The position numbers and the translations under genes were made by a program. Positions 9,886-18,901 of a stretch of DNA of 64,000 nt are shown one piece after another. How positions within the stretch are numbered: the stretch's first letter is position 1; every line of letters begins with the position of its first letter. The notes under the pieces are model-generated. The model saw only the letters and a list, made by a program, of their open reading frames with translations. It did not search any database and was not told where the DNA came from. Source of the stretch: Bacteroidota bacterium (GTDB taxonomy: Bacteria > Bacteroidota > Bacteroidia > Chitinophagales > Chitinophagaceae). The DNA lies in NCBI GenBank assembly GCA_030706605.1, contig JAUZOE010000013.1:21853-85852 (forward strand). Reading direction: 5' to 3'.

Positions 9886-11289
9886 TTACATAGATTGATA
9901 AATTTTTATTTTATTATAAAGCGTTTTACGATCAATGTTTAATATTTCTGCGGCTTTGGTTTTATTAAAATTAACCTCTTTCAATACATTCATGATAGTC
10001 TCATATTCAGCCCTGGCTGCGGCATCCTTAAGATCTACAGGAGCTCCCGACAACTTTTTATGCCCATTCAATTGAGTTTCAGGGTGGAGAAGTGATTGTG
10101 TTATTTCCCAGGGAAGCACTTTAGAATTGATCAACCCTGATTGAGTGAGTAAAACTGCACGACGTACTACATTCCTGAATTCTCTCAAATTGCCAGGCCA
10201 TGAATAATTCATAAACATTTCTTCCACCTCTTCTTCATACCCTTCAATATTTTTTTGCAATTCCTCATTGGTCTTGTCAAGAAAAAATTGAGCAAATTGA
10301 GGTATATCTCCTTTTCTTTCGCGCAGTGCGGGCAGGTTAATTGAGAATTCATTAAATCTATGATAGAGATCTTCCCTGAAATTACCTTTTTGATAAGCTT
10401 CCTGTAGGTTTTCGTTAGAGGCCACAATAATTCTTATATCTACGTCCATTTCTTTATTGCCACCCACTCTTTTAAATTTTCTTTCCTGTATTACTCTTAA
10501 TAAGGATGCCTGCACGTCTCTGGCCAGGTTAGAAACTTCATCTAAAAATAAGGTCCCCCCATTGGCTAATTCAAAATGACCTTCTTTATCATTTACGGCT
10601 CCTGTAAAAGCACCTTTAACATGACCAAAAAGCTCGCTGCCAGAAAGTTCTTTAGATAAGGTTCCACAATCCATTGCTACAAAAGGCTTTCCTTTTCGTT
10701 TGCTGGATTCATGGATTGTTTTAGCTATCACTTCCTTTCCTGTGCCGCTCTCTCCATAAAGGATTACACTGTAATTGGTAGGAGCTACTATTTCTATTTG
10801 TTTATATACTTTCGCTGTTTCACCATCCTGCCCGATTAAATATTCTTTATTGGCAGAAATAATATAAGGCTTCTTATTTTTAGGAGGATTTGGTGTAATA
10901 GTAGAAGAGGTAAATGATTTTTCAGAAGGAGCAGCAAATGCTTTTTCTATAACATTAATTACCTCATCAGGAATAAGAGGTTTGGTTATGTAATCAAAAG
11001 CGCCAAGTTTGATAACATCAACAGCCGTCTTGATATCTGAATATCCGGTAATAATTATTACTATTGTTTTTGGTTTGACTTCTTTAATTTTTAGTAGAAC
11101 ATCTTTCCCATCTTTGTCTCCAAGGCGGAAATCACAAAGTACAATATCAAAATGTTCTTCATTAAATTTAGCAAGGCCTTTTGCACCATTGTGAGCTACC
11201 TCTGTTGTGAATCCTTTTTTGTCGAGAAAACGGTTTAACAAAACACACATATCATAGTCATCATCAATAATCAGTATTTTTTTCTTCAT
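9886..11289 (-). CDS. NtrC-family sigma-54-dependent response regulator
   Basis: The 467-residue protein has three domains. The receiver (1-120) has the acidic pair IIDDDYD and phospho-acceptor D53 in IVLCDFRLGD. The AAA+ domain (about 150-370) has Walker A GESGTGKE, the sigma-54 contact loop GAFTGA, Walker B GGTLFLDE and an arginine-finger region. A C-terminal Fis-type helix-turn-helix (NKTKAAEILNIDRKTLYNKI) follows. The intact GAFTGA loop means it should activate sigma-54 promoters. Its likely partner is the CHASE3 kinase at 12356-13759, on the same strand and separated only by the yihY-like gene. Confidence 0.95.
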   Translation of the reverse strand: MKKKILIIDDDYDMCVLLNRFLDKKGFTTEVAHNGAKGLAKFNEEHFDIVLCDFRLGDKDGKDVLLKIKEVKPKTIVIIITGYSDIKTAVDVIKLGAFDYITKPLIPDEVINVIEKAFAAPSEKSFTSSTITPNPPKNKKPYIISANKEYLIGQDGETAKVYKQIEIVAPTNYSVILYGESGTGKEVIAKTIHESSKRKGKPFVAMDCGTLSKELSGSELFGHVKGAFTGAVNDKEGHFELANGGTLFLDEVSNLARDVQASLLRVIQERKFKRVGGNKEMDVDIRIIVASNENLQEAYQKGNFREDLYHRFNEFSINLPALRERKGDIPQFAQFFLDKTNEELQKNIEGYEEEVEEMFMNYSWPGNLREFRNVVRRAVLLTQSGLINSKVLPWEITQSLLHPETQLNGHKKLSGAPVDLKDAAARAEYETIMNVLKEVNFNKTKAAEILNIDRKTLYNKIKIYQSM

Positions 11290-11318
11290 AGCTTTAAAAA
11301 AGGTCTTTTTGGATTTAG

Positions 11319-11326
11319 CAAAGTTA
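11319..11326 (-). promoter_or_regulatory. Possible -7 box upstream of the NtrC-type regulator
   Basis: On the minus strand TAACTTTG matches TAnnTTTG about 30 bases before the start of the response regulator and overlaps the stop of the yihY-like gene. No good -33 element is seen. It may give the regulator its own transcript. Confidence 0.35.
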
Positions 11327-12238
11327 ACTTAAATCTTCGTTTTTTAATTGGGGAGAACCTACAGTTTTTTCTTCAGTCTTAATCCATTCAGCATATTCTT
11401 TCGGTAAAATTTTCCCCCCGTAAAGTTTAGCATGTACTTTAGTGAATTCTGCACCAAGGTACAGAATAATTGAACTATAATAAACCCAAACCATGAAAAT
11501 GATTATGGAACCTGCAGCTCCATAAAGAGATGTAAAATTGCTTTGACCTAAGTAGAAACCAATAGCAAATTTCCCAATGGTGAAAAATATGGCGGTAATA
11601 AATCCCCCAAATAACACATCTTTCCATTTAATTTTAGCATCAGGTAATATTTTAAACATTAATGAAAATAAAACATTAGCGATTATGAAAGAAAGAATTG
11701 CGTCTGTAATTTGAATGAAATAAATACTATATTCCTGAATATAATTGCCAATAAATTTTCCAAAAGCAGAAACCAACGCGTTTAGCATAAGTGAAACAAT
11801 CATAATAAATCCAATACTTAATATCAAAGAAAATGAAAGTAACCTGGTAATAATTAATTGCCACCACACTTTTTTAGGTTTTACCCTTAACCCCCAAATT
11901 TTATTTATGGAGTCCTGTATTTCTCCAAATATACTGGTAGCACCAATTAATAAAATAACGATTCCTATTACAGATGCAAAAAAATTATTTCCCGCGACGT
12001 GAATATTTTTTATGGTTTCTTGAATTTGAAGCGCTGCCTTACTTCCTAATAGATTGTTTAACTGATCGTAAATTTCTCCTTGCATGGCTTCTTTGCCAAA
12101 AAAGAAACCCGATAAGGTGGTTAAAATTATTACAAAAGGAGCTATAGAAAAAACGGTATAGTAAGCAAGCGAAGCACTGTATTTAAAAATATTATCGGCT
12201 GAAAATTCCTTTAAAACTGTTTTTGTATATGATAACAT
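11324..12238 (-). CDS. YihY/BrkB family inner-membrane protein
   Basis: The 304-residue protein has about six membrane segments and the family pattern: FSADNIFKYSASLAYYTVFSIAPF near the N-terminus, a polar region, and SLYGAAGSIIIFMVWVYYSSIILYLGAEFTKVHA near the C-terminus. The family was once annotated as ribonuclease BN by error; its true function is not established. It lies between the two genes of a probable two-component pair on the same strand, 34 bases before the NtrC-type gene, so it may belong to that transcription unit. Confidence 0.88.
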   Translation of the reverse strand: MLSYTKTVLKEFSADNIFKYSASLAYYTVFSIAPFVIILTTLSGFFFGKEAMQGEIYDQLNNLLGSKAALQIQETIKNIHVAGNNFFASVIGIVILLIGATSIFGEIQDSINKIWGLRVKPKKVWWQLIITRLLSFSLILSIGFIMIVSLMLNALVSAFGKFIGNYIQEYSIYFIQITDAILSFIIANVLFSLMFKILPDAKIKWKDVLFGGFITAIFFTIGKFAIGFYLGQSNFTSLYGAAGSIIIFMVWVYYSSIILYLGAEFTKVHAKLYGGKILPKEYAEWIKTEEKTVGSPQLKNEDLS

Positions 12239-12355
12239 ATCACGAAATAAATTTTAATGTTATTATAATAAATTTTCAAGAAAATATTCAAATAAAGTTA
12301 AAGCAAAGCAAAGACAGGTCAAAAGTAAGATCAGTAAAAAGAAAATCATTTTGCT

Positions 12356-13759
12356 TTAACTAATCCGCAAGCTTATAGTAAAAGTAGTACCAGATCCGAG
12401 CTCACTCTCCGCAGAAATACTACCATCATGGCCTAAAATAATATTTTGTGAATTAGCCAATCCTAATCCATTGCCTTTTTCTTTAGTAGTAAAATAGGGT
12501 TCAAATAATCTACTGACTTCCGATTTTGTCATACCCTTTCCGGTATCAGAAATTTTTATTATGCACATGCTATTTTTACGGGATGTTGAAATCTGCAGAA
12601 TTCCATTTTCATCCATCGCTTCAATAGCATTTACAATTATATTTAAAAAAGCAATTTTAATTTTTGATACATCTACGGAAATTGGGCAAATATCTTCATC
12701 ATAATTTTTCTCCACTTTGATATGATTCAATTCTATTCTGTCTCTTGCCAGTTCAAGGCTCTGGTCAAGTAAATCATTAACAGATGCCTCTGAAAAACTG
12801 AGTTCAGCCACTCTTGTTGTATTGAGTAAATCACTTACCAATTGATTAATTCTATCAGAATTTCTAGAAATCATATTAAATAACATAGCTGATGATTCTG
12901 TCAAATCTTGTTCGGAACGAAGATGTTCGATAGAAAGGTTAATATTGGTTAAAGGGTTGCGTACCTCATGAGCAATGGTGCGTGCTATTCTCCCGGTAAC
13001 TGCATATTTTTCAAGATTTCTCAATTCTATTAATTCCGTGTTCAATTCTGCAAGTTGATCCACCCTGTTTTGTAATTGTTCCCTGAATTCTGCAGCTTTT
13101 TTATCTGCTTCTGTTTTAGCTTTATTTTCTTTATTGTAAACTAAAATGGAAGAAAAAGTAAGCAAAATAGCTACTATAAGTGAAATGATGTTCAATATTT
13201 TGATGAGAACTGAATATTCAGAAACACTTTTGGAACGAACACTCCATAATTTTTTTTCCGCATCACGGATCTTGCTAACATACTTTTCAATATTTTTTGT
13301 TGCCTCTATTCCAAGGCCATTCCCTTCTAATAATCCAGGAGTAATTGTTTGCGCTGCGGAAAAGTCCGAAAGAATTTTTTCGGTACCTGAAAAATTTTGA
13401 TCTATCAAATCATGAAGTGTATCAAGATTGTTCTGGTTTTCGTTGTTTTCAATTGTTAAAGAATCGAGAGTACTAAAAGTATCATAGGTGTCTGTTTTAC
13501 TTTGTTCAAATTCATCAATGAATTGAGGATTTTTAGTAATAACATAACCCCGAAAAGCAGACTCCCCTTTTTTTATGTACCTAAGTATATTATCAAGATT
13601 ATGAATAATCTCGTTAGTATGATTGATCCAGTGGTCCTGTGTTATAATTTTTTGTGTGGAAATATAAGTGAGAATATAAGAAATAAGCAAAAGGAAAAAA
13701 GCAGTAAGAAACCCTATCCTGGTACGATTCGCGATTTTTTTTAAAAAATTTCTGACCAT
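12356..13759 (-). CDS. CHASE3-domain sensor histidine kinase
   Basis: The 467-residue protein has a transmembrane segment (about 17-36), an extracytoplasmic helical region to about residue 185 with the CHASE3 signature (YIKKGESAFRGYVITKNPQF), a second membrane segment (about 187-208), a coiled coil, and a kinase core. The phospho-accepting histidine is H264 in TIAHEVRNPLT. The ATPase domain shows the N-box NIIVNAIEAM, DTGKGM and GNGLGLA. The two-TM, CHASE3 and NtrB-like layout suits signalling to the NtrC-type regulator encoded 1 kb downstream. The ligand is unknown. Confidence 0.93.
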   Translation of the reverse strand: MVRNFLKKIANRTRIGFLTAFFLLLISYILTYISTQKIITQDHWINHTNEIIHNLDNILRYIKKGESAFRGYVITKNPQFIDEFEQSKTDTYDTFSTLDSLTIENNENQNNLDTLHDLIDQNFSGTEKILSDFSAAQTITPGLLEGNGLGIEATKNIEKYVSKIRDAEKKLWSVRSKSVSEYSVLIKILNIISLIVAILLTFSSILVYNKENKAKTEADKKAAEFREQLQNRVDQLAELNTELIELRNLEKYAVTGRIARTIAHEVRNPLTNINLSIEHLRSEQDLTESSAMLFNMISRNSDRINQLVSDLLNTTRVAELSFSEASVNDLLDQSLELARDRIELNHIKVEKNYDEDICPISVDVSKIKIAFLNIIVNAIEAMDENGILQISTSRKNSMCIIKISDTGKGMTKSEVSRLFEPYFTTKEKGNGLGLANSQNIILGHDGSISAESELGSGTTFTISLRIS

Positions 13760-13875
13760 AAAAATCCGGGGGTTTATTTTTAAATATACAAAGATTACTG
13801 ACCCGAATATTAGTTTATAATATTTTAACCTATTTTTTAATCACTTGGTTCAAATAGGAAAAAAATTTAAAAACT

Positions 13876-13883
13876 TATCTTTG
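13876..13883 (+). promoter_or_regulatory. Candidate -7 box of the AraC-type gene
   Basis: TATCTTTG matches the Bacteroidota -7 consensus exactly. It lies 11 bases before the AraC start codon, so the leader would be very short. No -33 element is seen at the usual distance. Confidence 0.4.
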
Positions 13884-13894
13884 CTTGATTATTT

Positions 13895-14830
13895 ATGGAA
13901 ACTATTCAACAGTTACTGTCCTTAGAACTAAATCATCCTGTAATGCAGCATGAAATGGAATTAGTGCAACACAAAACGCAACGGATTCCAGGGTCGGTAC
14001 ATTATGTGATTAACCGCTATCGAAAAATACCCAACGTAATTTTTGAAGATACCGGGATGATGATATATAATTACCACGAGGATAATAAAAAAACTAAAAC
14101 CCTGGAATTAGTCTTTTGCATTTCAGGCAATAAATACTGTAAAGAAAAAGCAGAGGAATGTAGTTTTTGCAAACATTCACAATCACATCATTGCGAAGAA
14201 TTAATTGAAACGCTGGACATAGCCAGTTTCCGATATAGCAAAGAACATCTTACTCAATTTGTAAAAGGAATAAAAACTTCCTCTTTTTCAGAAGATGTTT
14301 TAAATTTCAAACATACCAGTTCTTTTTCTAAAACTTTGCCTTTGTGCAGCAGAACAAGAAATGCTCTGGATGCATTATTAAATCATAATTATTCAGAAAG
14401 CCTGGAAAACATATTTATTAATGCCCAAACACAAATGCTGCTTTTATACAGCATGGAATGTATGGCAGGCGATGGAGAAGATTCTTTCTCTTGCAAGTTC
14501 CTGGCTAACGAAGCCGACCGTAAAAAAATATCTCTTGCCCGTGAAATTTTATTACAACAAATAGGAGAGCCTCTTACTATAAAAGAATTAAGCCGCAAGG
14601 TAGCCATCAATGAATGTTATTTGAAGAAAGGGTTTAAGGAAATGTATGGTACCACCATTTTTGATTTTTTTCAAAGCCAGCGCATGGAGCATGCAAAATA
14701 TTTATTGTATGAAAAAGAATTAACTGTGACAGATGTTTCGGCATTGTTGGGTTATTCTTCTATTTCCCACTTCTCGACTGCATTCAAAAAACACACCGGG
14801 ATAAAGCCTTGTGAGCTACTATTTCGCTGA
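13895..14830 (+). CDS. AraC-family transcriptional regulator with a Cys/His-rich N-terminal domain
   Basis: The 311-residue protein ends in a double helix-turn-helix AraC domain (about 205-311), with MYGTTIFDFFQSQRMEHAKYLL-like and YSSISHFSTAFKKHTGIKP elements. The N-terminal domain (1-200) is not a standard cupin by eye. It carries C75, C82, C89, C92, H94, H98, H99 and C100 within 26 residues, a likely metal, Fe-S or haem site. The next gene encodes a FecA-like receptor whose upstream region has two direct repeats spaced as AraC-family sites usually are. A role in iron- or haem-responsive control of the receptor and peroxidase is inferred. Confidence 0.9.
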   Translation: METIQQLLSLELNHPVMQHEMELVQHKTQRIPGSVHYVINRYRKIPNVIFEDTGMMIYNYHEDNKKTKTLELVFCISGNKYCKEKAEECSFCKHSQSHHCEELIETLDIASFRYSKEHLTQFVKGIKTSSFSEDVLNFKHTSSFSKTLPLCSRTRNALDALLNHNYSESLENIFINAQTQMLLLYSMECMAGDGEDSFSCKFLANEADRKKISLAREILLQQIGEPLTIKELSRKVAINECYLKKGFKEMYGTTIFDFFQSQRMEHAKYLLYEKELTVTDVSALLGYSSISHFSTAFKKHTGIKPCELLFR

Positions 14831-14854
14831 ATAATATTCCTGTTACTTTAGAAT

Positions 14855-14887
14855 TTTCCCGATTTCGGAAACGAGATTTCCCGATTT
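14855..14887. promoter_or_regulatory. Two direct repeats, candidate AraC operator
   Basis: TTTCCCGATTT occurs at 14855-14865 and again at 14877-14887, identical over 11 bases and exactly 22 bases apart, which is two helical turns on the same DNA face. AraC-type proteins commonly bind such tandem half-sites. The pair lies 54 bases before the TonB receptor start and directly after the AraC gene. A weak -7-like TTCATTTG is at 14914-14921. Confidence 0.65.
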
Positions 14888-14940
14888 TGTAAATCATTTG
14901 AAAGCAATGATATTTCATTTGCAGAAATAAATCTGTAATA

Positions 14941-17115
14941 ATGAATAATCAAAGTATCATAGTGGCAATCATAGCCATATTGAGCTCCATGACTACAATG
15001 GCTCAACAAAATGACTCAGTAAAAACTTTAAAAGAAATAATTGTAACAGGGTACAAAACTGTAAATGGCGTCGGCCACCTGTTAGAATCAGAAGATGGCA
15101 CTATTTACGCCGGTAAAAAAACTGAAGTTATTGTTGTTGACAGCCTGGATGCCAATAAAGCCATCAATAACACCCGCCAAATTTTGGGAAGAATACCCGG
15201 ATTAAATATTGTTGAAACAGAAAGCAGTGGCTTTACTGCAAATGGAATTGCAACACGCGGACTAAACCCGACTCAAAGTATTGAGATGAACACCCGCCAA
15301 AACGGTTACAACATCAGCGCGGATGTATATGGATATAATGAAGCGTATTACATTCCACCAATGGAAGCGGTGAAAAGAATTGAGCTGGTAAGGGGTGCGG
15401 CGTCACTGCAATTCGGTGCACAGTTTGGAGGATTGGTAAATTATATCCTGGAAGATGCTCCGAAAAACAAACCTTTTCAATTTATTACTTCGCAAACAGG
15501 TGGAAGTTTTGGAATGTTCAATTCATTTAATTCAATTGGAGGCAATTATAAAAAATGGAGTTACTATGGATTTTTTCAATATAGAAATATGGATGGCTAC
15601 AGGCCAAACAGTCAACAGTGGCAACTTTCAGGATTTGGTAAAGTGAAATACACTCCTTCAGATAAAATGAATATAGACCTTGAATATTCCTTGCTTCGCA
15701 ACAAAATTCAAATGCCCGGAGGATTATCTGACAGCCTTTTTATCGCAAATCCAAAAGCCTCTATTCGCGCAAGAAACTGGCTTAAAAGTCCCTGGAATAT
15801 TGTAAGTAATGCTATTAACATCAATCCAAATGAGAATACCACCATCAGTTTAAAAACAACATATCTTTTCAGCAATCGCTCATTGGTATGGAGAAATGAA
15901 GACGGCGGTCCCGCAGCGCCTGACACGATTGATCCTTCTACGAATCAATTTGTACCCCGGGAAGTGGAAGACGAGGATATGCATAGTATAGCAACAGAGG
16001 CGAGGGTTTCAACTAATTATAATCTTGGAAAAAATCAATCCACGTTAGCAGCAGGCGTGAGGCTTTCCTATGCCTCGTTTAAAAGATTAGAAGGCGGTGA
16101 AGGAACCACAGGAAGCGACTTTGATTTATCAATTACAGGAGATTGGGAAACCAATATGGATTTTAGCACAACGAATATTGCTCCTTTTGTTGAGAATATT
16201 TTTCGCATAGGAAAAAGATTTACAGTAACGCCAGGTATTCGGTTCGAATACCTGAAAAGCACTGCCCGCGGTTATTCTATTGATGACGATTATAAGATCA
16301 CTACAGACAAGACTAAAAACCGTGATTTTCTTTTAACCGGTATTGGTATAGAATATAAAACAAAAACCAACACAGCATTTTACGGGAACATAAGCCAGGC
16401 TTATCGACCGATTGATTACAACCAGCAGCAACCGTTTGGTGTGGCTGCTAAAATTGATCCGAATTTAAAAGATGCTTTTGGCTTTAATTCTGATCTTGGT
16501 TTTAGAACGATTGTCAGCAATTATTTGAATATAGATGCCAGCTTGTTTTACCTCGCTTATAACAACCGGATTGGAGATGTGGTTAAGATGGATTCCACCA
16601 CAGGTAAATCGTATGCCTATCGCACCAATATTGCAAACAGTGTTCATAAAGGGTTGGAAGCGTATATTGAATTTAATATCCTGAAATATTTAAACAAGCA
16701 TTCAAAACAAGGATTAAGTATTTTTAATTCATTTTCCTTTATTGATGCAAAATATACCAGTGGTGAATTTAAAGGAAATCGTGTTGAGGCTGCTCCAAAG
16801 GTAATAGAAAGAGCGGGCCTTGTCTATTCCAATCGAAATTTTTCATCCACTTTTCAATTCAATTATACCGGCGATTCTTTTGGCGATGCAACAAATGTGA
16901 AAATAAGTGATAACCCTGTTGCCGGCTATATTCCCGCTTATACTGTGCTTGACCTGAGCGCTACCTATAAGATCAATAATTATTCAATAAAATGCGGCGT
17001 AAATAATCTTACTGATAAATCCTATTTCACAAGAAGAACGGATGAATACCCCGGCCCCGGAATAATTCCTGCGGTGGGTAGAAGTTTTTATGCCGGATTC
17101 ACTGCTAAATTTTAA
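14941..17115 (+). CDS. TonB-dependent outer-membrane receptor, FecA-like
   Basis: The 724-residue protein has a signal peptide ending near MTTMAQQ, a plug domain (about 45-170, with LKEIIVTGY, RIPGLNIVE, VKRIELVRGAASLQFGAQFGG) and a 22-strand-type barrel ending in GRSFYAGFTAKF with a terminal aromatic residue. The plug resembles FecA-type ferric citrate and siderophore receptors. It lacks the CarboxypepD_reg domain and the SusD partner seen in glycan importers. It follows the AraC gene and is four bases from the dihaem peroxidase gene, so receptor and peroxidase form an operon. The substrate, probably an iron chelate, is inferred. Confidence 0.9.
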   Translation: MNNQSIIVAIIAILSSMTTMAQQNDSVKTLKEIIVTGYKTVNGVGHLLESEDGTIYAGKKTEVIVVDSLDANKAINNTRQILGRIPGLNIVETESSGFTANGIATRGLNPTQSIEMNTRQNGYNISADVYGYNEAYYIPPMEAVKRIELVRGAASLQFGAQFGGLVNYILEDAPKNKPFQFITSQTGGSFGMFNSFNSIGGNYKKWSYYGFFQYRNMDGYRPNSQQWQLSGFGKVKYTPSDKMNIDLEYSLLRNKIQMPGGLSDSLFIANPKASIRARNWLKSPWNIVSNAININPNENTTISLKTTYLFSNRSLVWRNEDGGPAAPDTIDPSTNQFVPREVEDEDMHSIATEARVSTNYNLGKNQSTLAAGVRLSYASFKRLEGGEGTTGSDFDLSITGDWETNMDFSTTNIAPFVENIFRIGKRFTVTPGIRFEYLKSTARGYSIDDDYKITTDKTKNRDFLLTGIGIEYKTKTNTAFYGNISQAYRPIDYNQQQPFGVAAKIDPNLKDAFGFNSDLGFRTIVSNYLNIDASLFYLAYNNRIGDVVKMDSTTGKSYAYRTNIANSVHKGLEAYIEFNILKYLNKHSKQGLSIFNSFSFIDAKYTSGEFKGNRVEAAPKVIERAGLVYSNRNFSSTFQFNYTGDSFGDATNVKISDNPVAGYIPAYTVLDLSATYKINNYSIKCGVNNLTDKSYFTRRTDEYPGPGIIPAVGRSFYAGFTAKF

Positions 17116-17118
17116 TCA

Positions 17119-18234
17119 ATGAAAAAAAATAAACTTATAATCACAGTAACATTTTTGTTTATCAGTGTAATGGCTACCGCTTTGATCCTGTCTTCCTGTA
17201 ATAAAGAAACAGAATTCATCTCAGTTGATTATGTTGATAAGATTAGATTGGGCAAACTGATCTTCAATGATAAAAATCTGTCAAATCCCATTGGGCAAAG
17301 TTGTTCAAGCTGTCACAGCTCTTCTACAGGGTTTAGTGATCTAAATCATAGTATTGTTTCAGAAGGAGCTGTAGCGGGGCGGTTTGTAAACAGGAATGCC
17401 CCAAATATTGCTTATACAATATTTGCGCCTCCGCTTCATTTTGATAATGTGGATTCAACATATGTAGGTGGATTTTTTCTGGATGGTAGGGTAAACACCT
17501 TGCAGGAGCAGGCTATGAAACCATTTTTAAATCCACTTGAGATGAATAACAGTAGTGTGCAAATGCTGGTGTCTAAAATCAGGAGTGCTGAATATTATAT
17601 CCTTTACAAAAAAGTGTACGGTGACAATAGCGAAATGAATACTGTTTTCCAAAATATTACGGATGCTATTGCCGCCTTTGAAAAATCTCCTGATCTGAGC
17701 CCGTTCACTTCGAAATTTGATTTTTATCTTAAAGGGAAAGCATCGTTTACGGCACAGGAACTTCGCGGGTACCAATTGTTCAATGGTAAGGCGAAATGCG
17801 CCAATTGTCATATCTCTGAGCCGGACGAGGAGTCAGGAAAAATTCTTTTTACTGATTTTACTTATGATAATATCGGCGTTCCCAAAAATCCGGCGAATCC
17901 TTTTTATTCGATTTCTCTGGAGTTTAATCCGAAAGGGAAAGAGGCTGTTGATTATGGATTGGGTGGGTTTCTAAATGATTCATCAAATTATGGAAAATTT
18001 AAAGTACCTACCTTAAGAAATGCCGCTATTTCTGCTCCCTATTTTCATAACGGGTATTTTAATACGCTGGAAGAAGTGGTCCATTTTTATAATAAAAGAG
18101 ACGAAGAAAATTTTGGTACGCCGGAAGTGCCTGCAACAGTAAATCATGAAGAGTTGGGAAATCTTCAACTTACTCAACAGGAAGAAGCAGATATTGTTGC
18201 GTTTATGAAAACATTAACCGATGGGTATGAATAG
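17119..18234 (+). CDS. Dihaem cytochrome c peroxidase-family lipoprotein
   Basis: The 371-residue protein has a lipoprotein signal with lipobox LSSC near residue 29, so it is probably membrane-anchored and faces the periplasm. Two haem c attachment motifs, CSSCH and CANCH, place it in the CcpA/MauG family; LRNAAISAPYFHNGYFNTLEE is the typical C-terminal segment. These proteins reduce hydrogen peroxide or carry out long-range oxidation of a partner. Cotranscription with a FecA-like receptor four bases upstream suggests a link with iron uptake, perhaps redox release of iron; this is inference. Confidence 0.9.
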   Translation: MKKNKLIITVTFLFISVMATALILSSCNKETEFISVDYVDKIRLGKLIFNDKNLSNPIGQSCSSCHSSSTGFSDLNHSIVSEGAVAGRFVNRNAPNIAYTIFAPPLHFDNVDSTYVGGFFLDGRVNTLQEQAMKPFLNPLEMNNSSVQMLVSKIRSAEYYILYKKVYGDNSEMNTVFQNITDAIAAFEKSPDLSPFTSKFDFYLKGKASFTAQELRGYQLFNGKAKCANCHISEPDEESGKILFTDFTYDNIGVPKNPANPFYSISLEFNPKGKEAVDYGLGGFLNDSSNYGKFKVPTLRNAAISAPYFHNGYFNTLEEVVHFYNKRDEENFGTPEVPATVNHEELGNLQLTQQEEADIVAFMKTLTDGYE

Positions 18235-18289
18235 CTAAATTGTAGTTTTGAAAAACCGATGAAATTAAAAATATTAAAAATAATGAGAG

Positions 18290-18814
18290 CTAATCTTTCC
18301 TGTATTTTTTATATAATTTAATGGCAATCATCAATACAATTACAAGACCAATAAGTGCAGCCAGGCCCCATAAAGCATCCAGTAATTCTTTTACTACAGC
18401 GATCATTACAATTGCGAATAAAAAAAGTGTGGCAAGTTCATTCCATATTCTCAACTTTTGTGAAGACCACTTAAAATTTCCATTTTTTTGTTGTGCAAAT
18501 ATTTTCTGTAGGCTCAAATGATAAACAAAAAGCCCCAACACAAAAATAAGTTTTACCAAAAGCCATGTAGGCAGGCCCCCATAAAGAATACCAATCCAGG
18601 ATCCAAAAATCAGGGTAAGTATGGCTGAGGGCCAGGTAATAATATACCAAAGGCGGCTTTGCATAACCCCCAGTTGTTTTAAAAGAATTGTTTTTTCCGG
18701 TTCAGGTTTTTCATTGGCTTCAGCACTGTAAATAAATAATCTTACTATATAAAACAGGCCACTAAACCAGGTAATTACAAAAATGATATGCAATGCTTTT
18801 ATATAGAGATACAT
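18290..18814 (-). CDS. hemJ: Protoporphyrinogen IX oxidase HemJ
   Basis: HemJ catalyses the six-electron oxidation of protoporphyrinogen IX in the inner membrane. The 174-residue protein has about five membrane segments and the family signature KALHIIFVITWFSGLFYIVRLFIY at the N-terminus. The His in LHIIF is the predicted haem ligand. The second region QSRLWYIITWPSA also fits. No hemG or hemY gene is seen in the window, so HemJ is the likely penultimate enzyme of the haem route encoded around it. It lies on the same strand as hemH. Confidence 0.92.
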   Translation of the reverse strand: MYLYIKALHIIFVITWFSGLFYIVRLFIYSAEANEKPEPEKTILLKQLGVMQSRLWYIITWPSAILTLIFGSWIGILYGGLPTWLLVKLIFVLGLFVYHLSLQKIFAQQKNGNFKWSSQKLRIWNELATLFLFAIVMIAVVKELLDALWGLAALIGLVIVLMIAIKLYKKYRKD

Positions 18815-18901
18815 AATATTAAAGTATAATTATTATTGAAAAAATATTTCAGGCTAACTAGGCCTTCAATCATCTGGTTGCATTTACAAGTTTACATTTT
18901 T

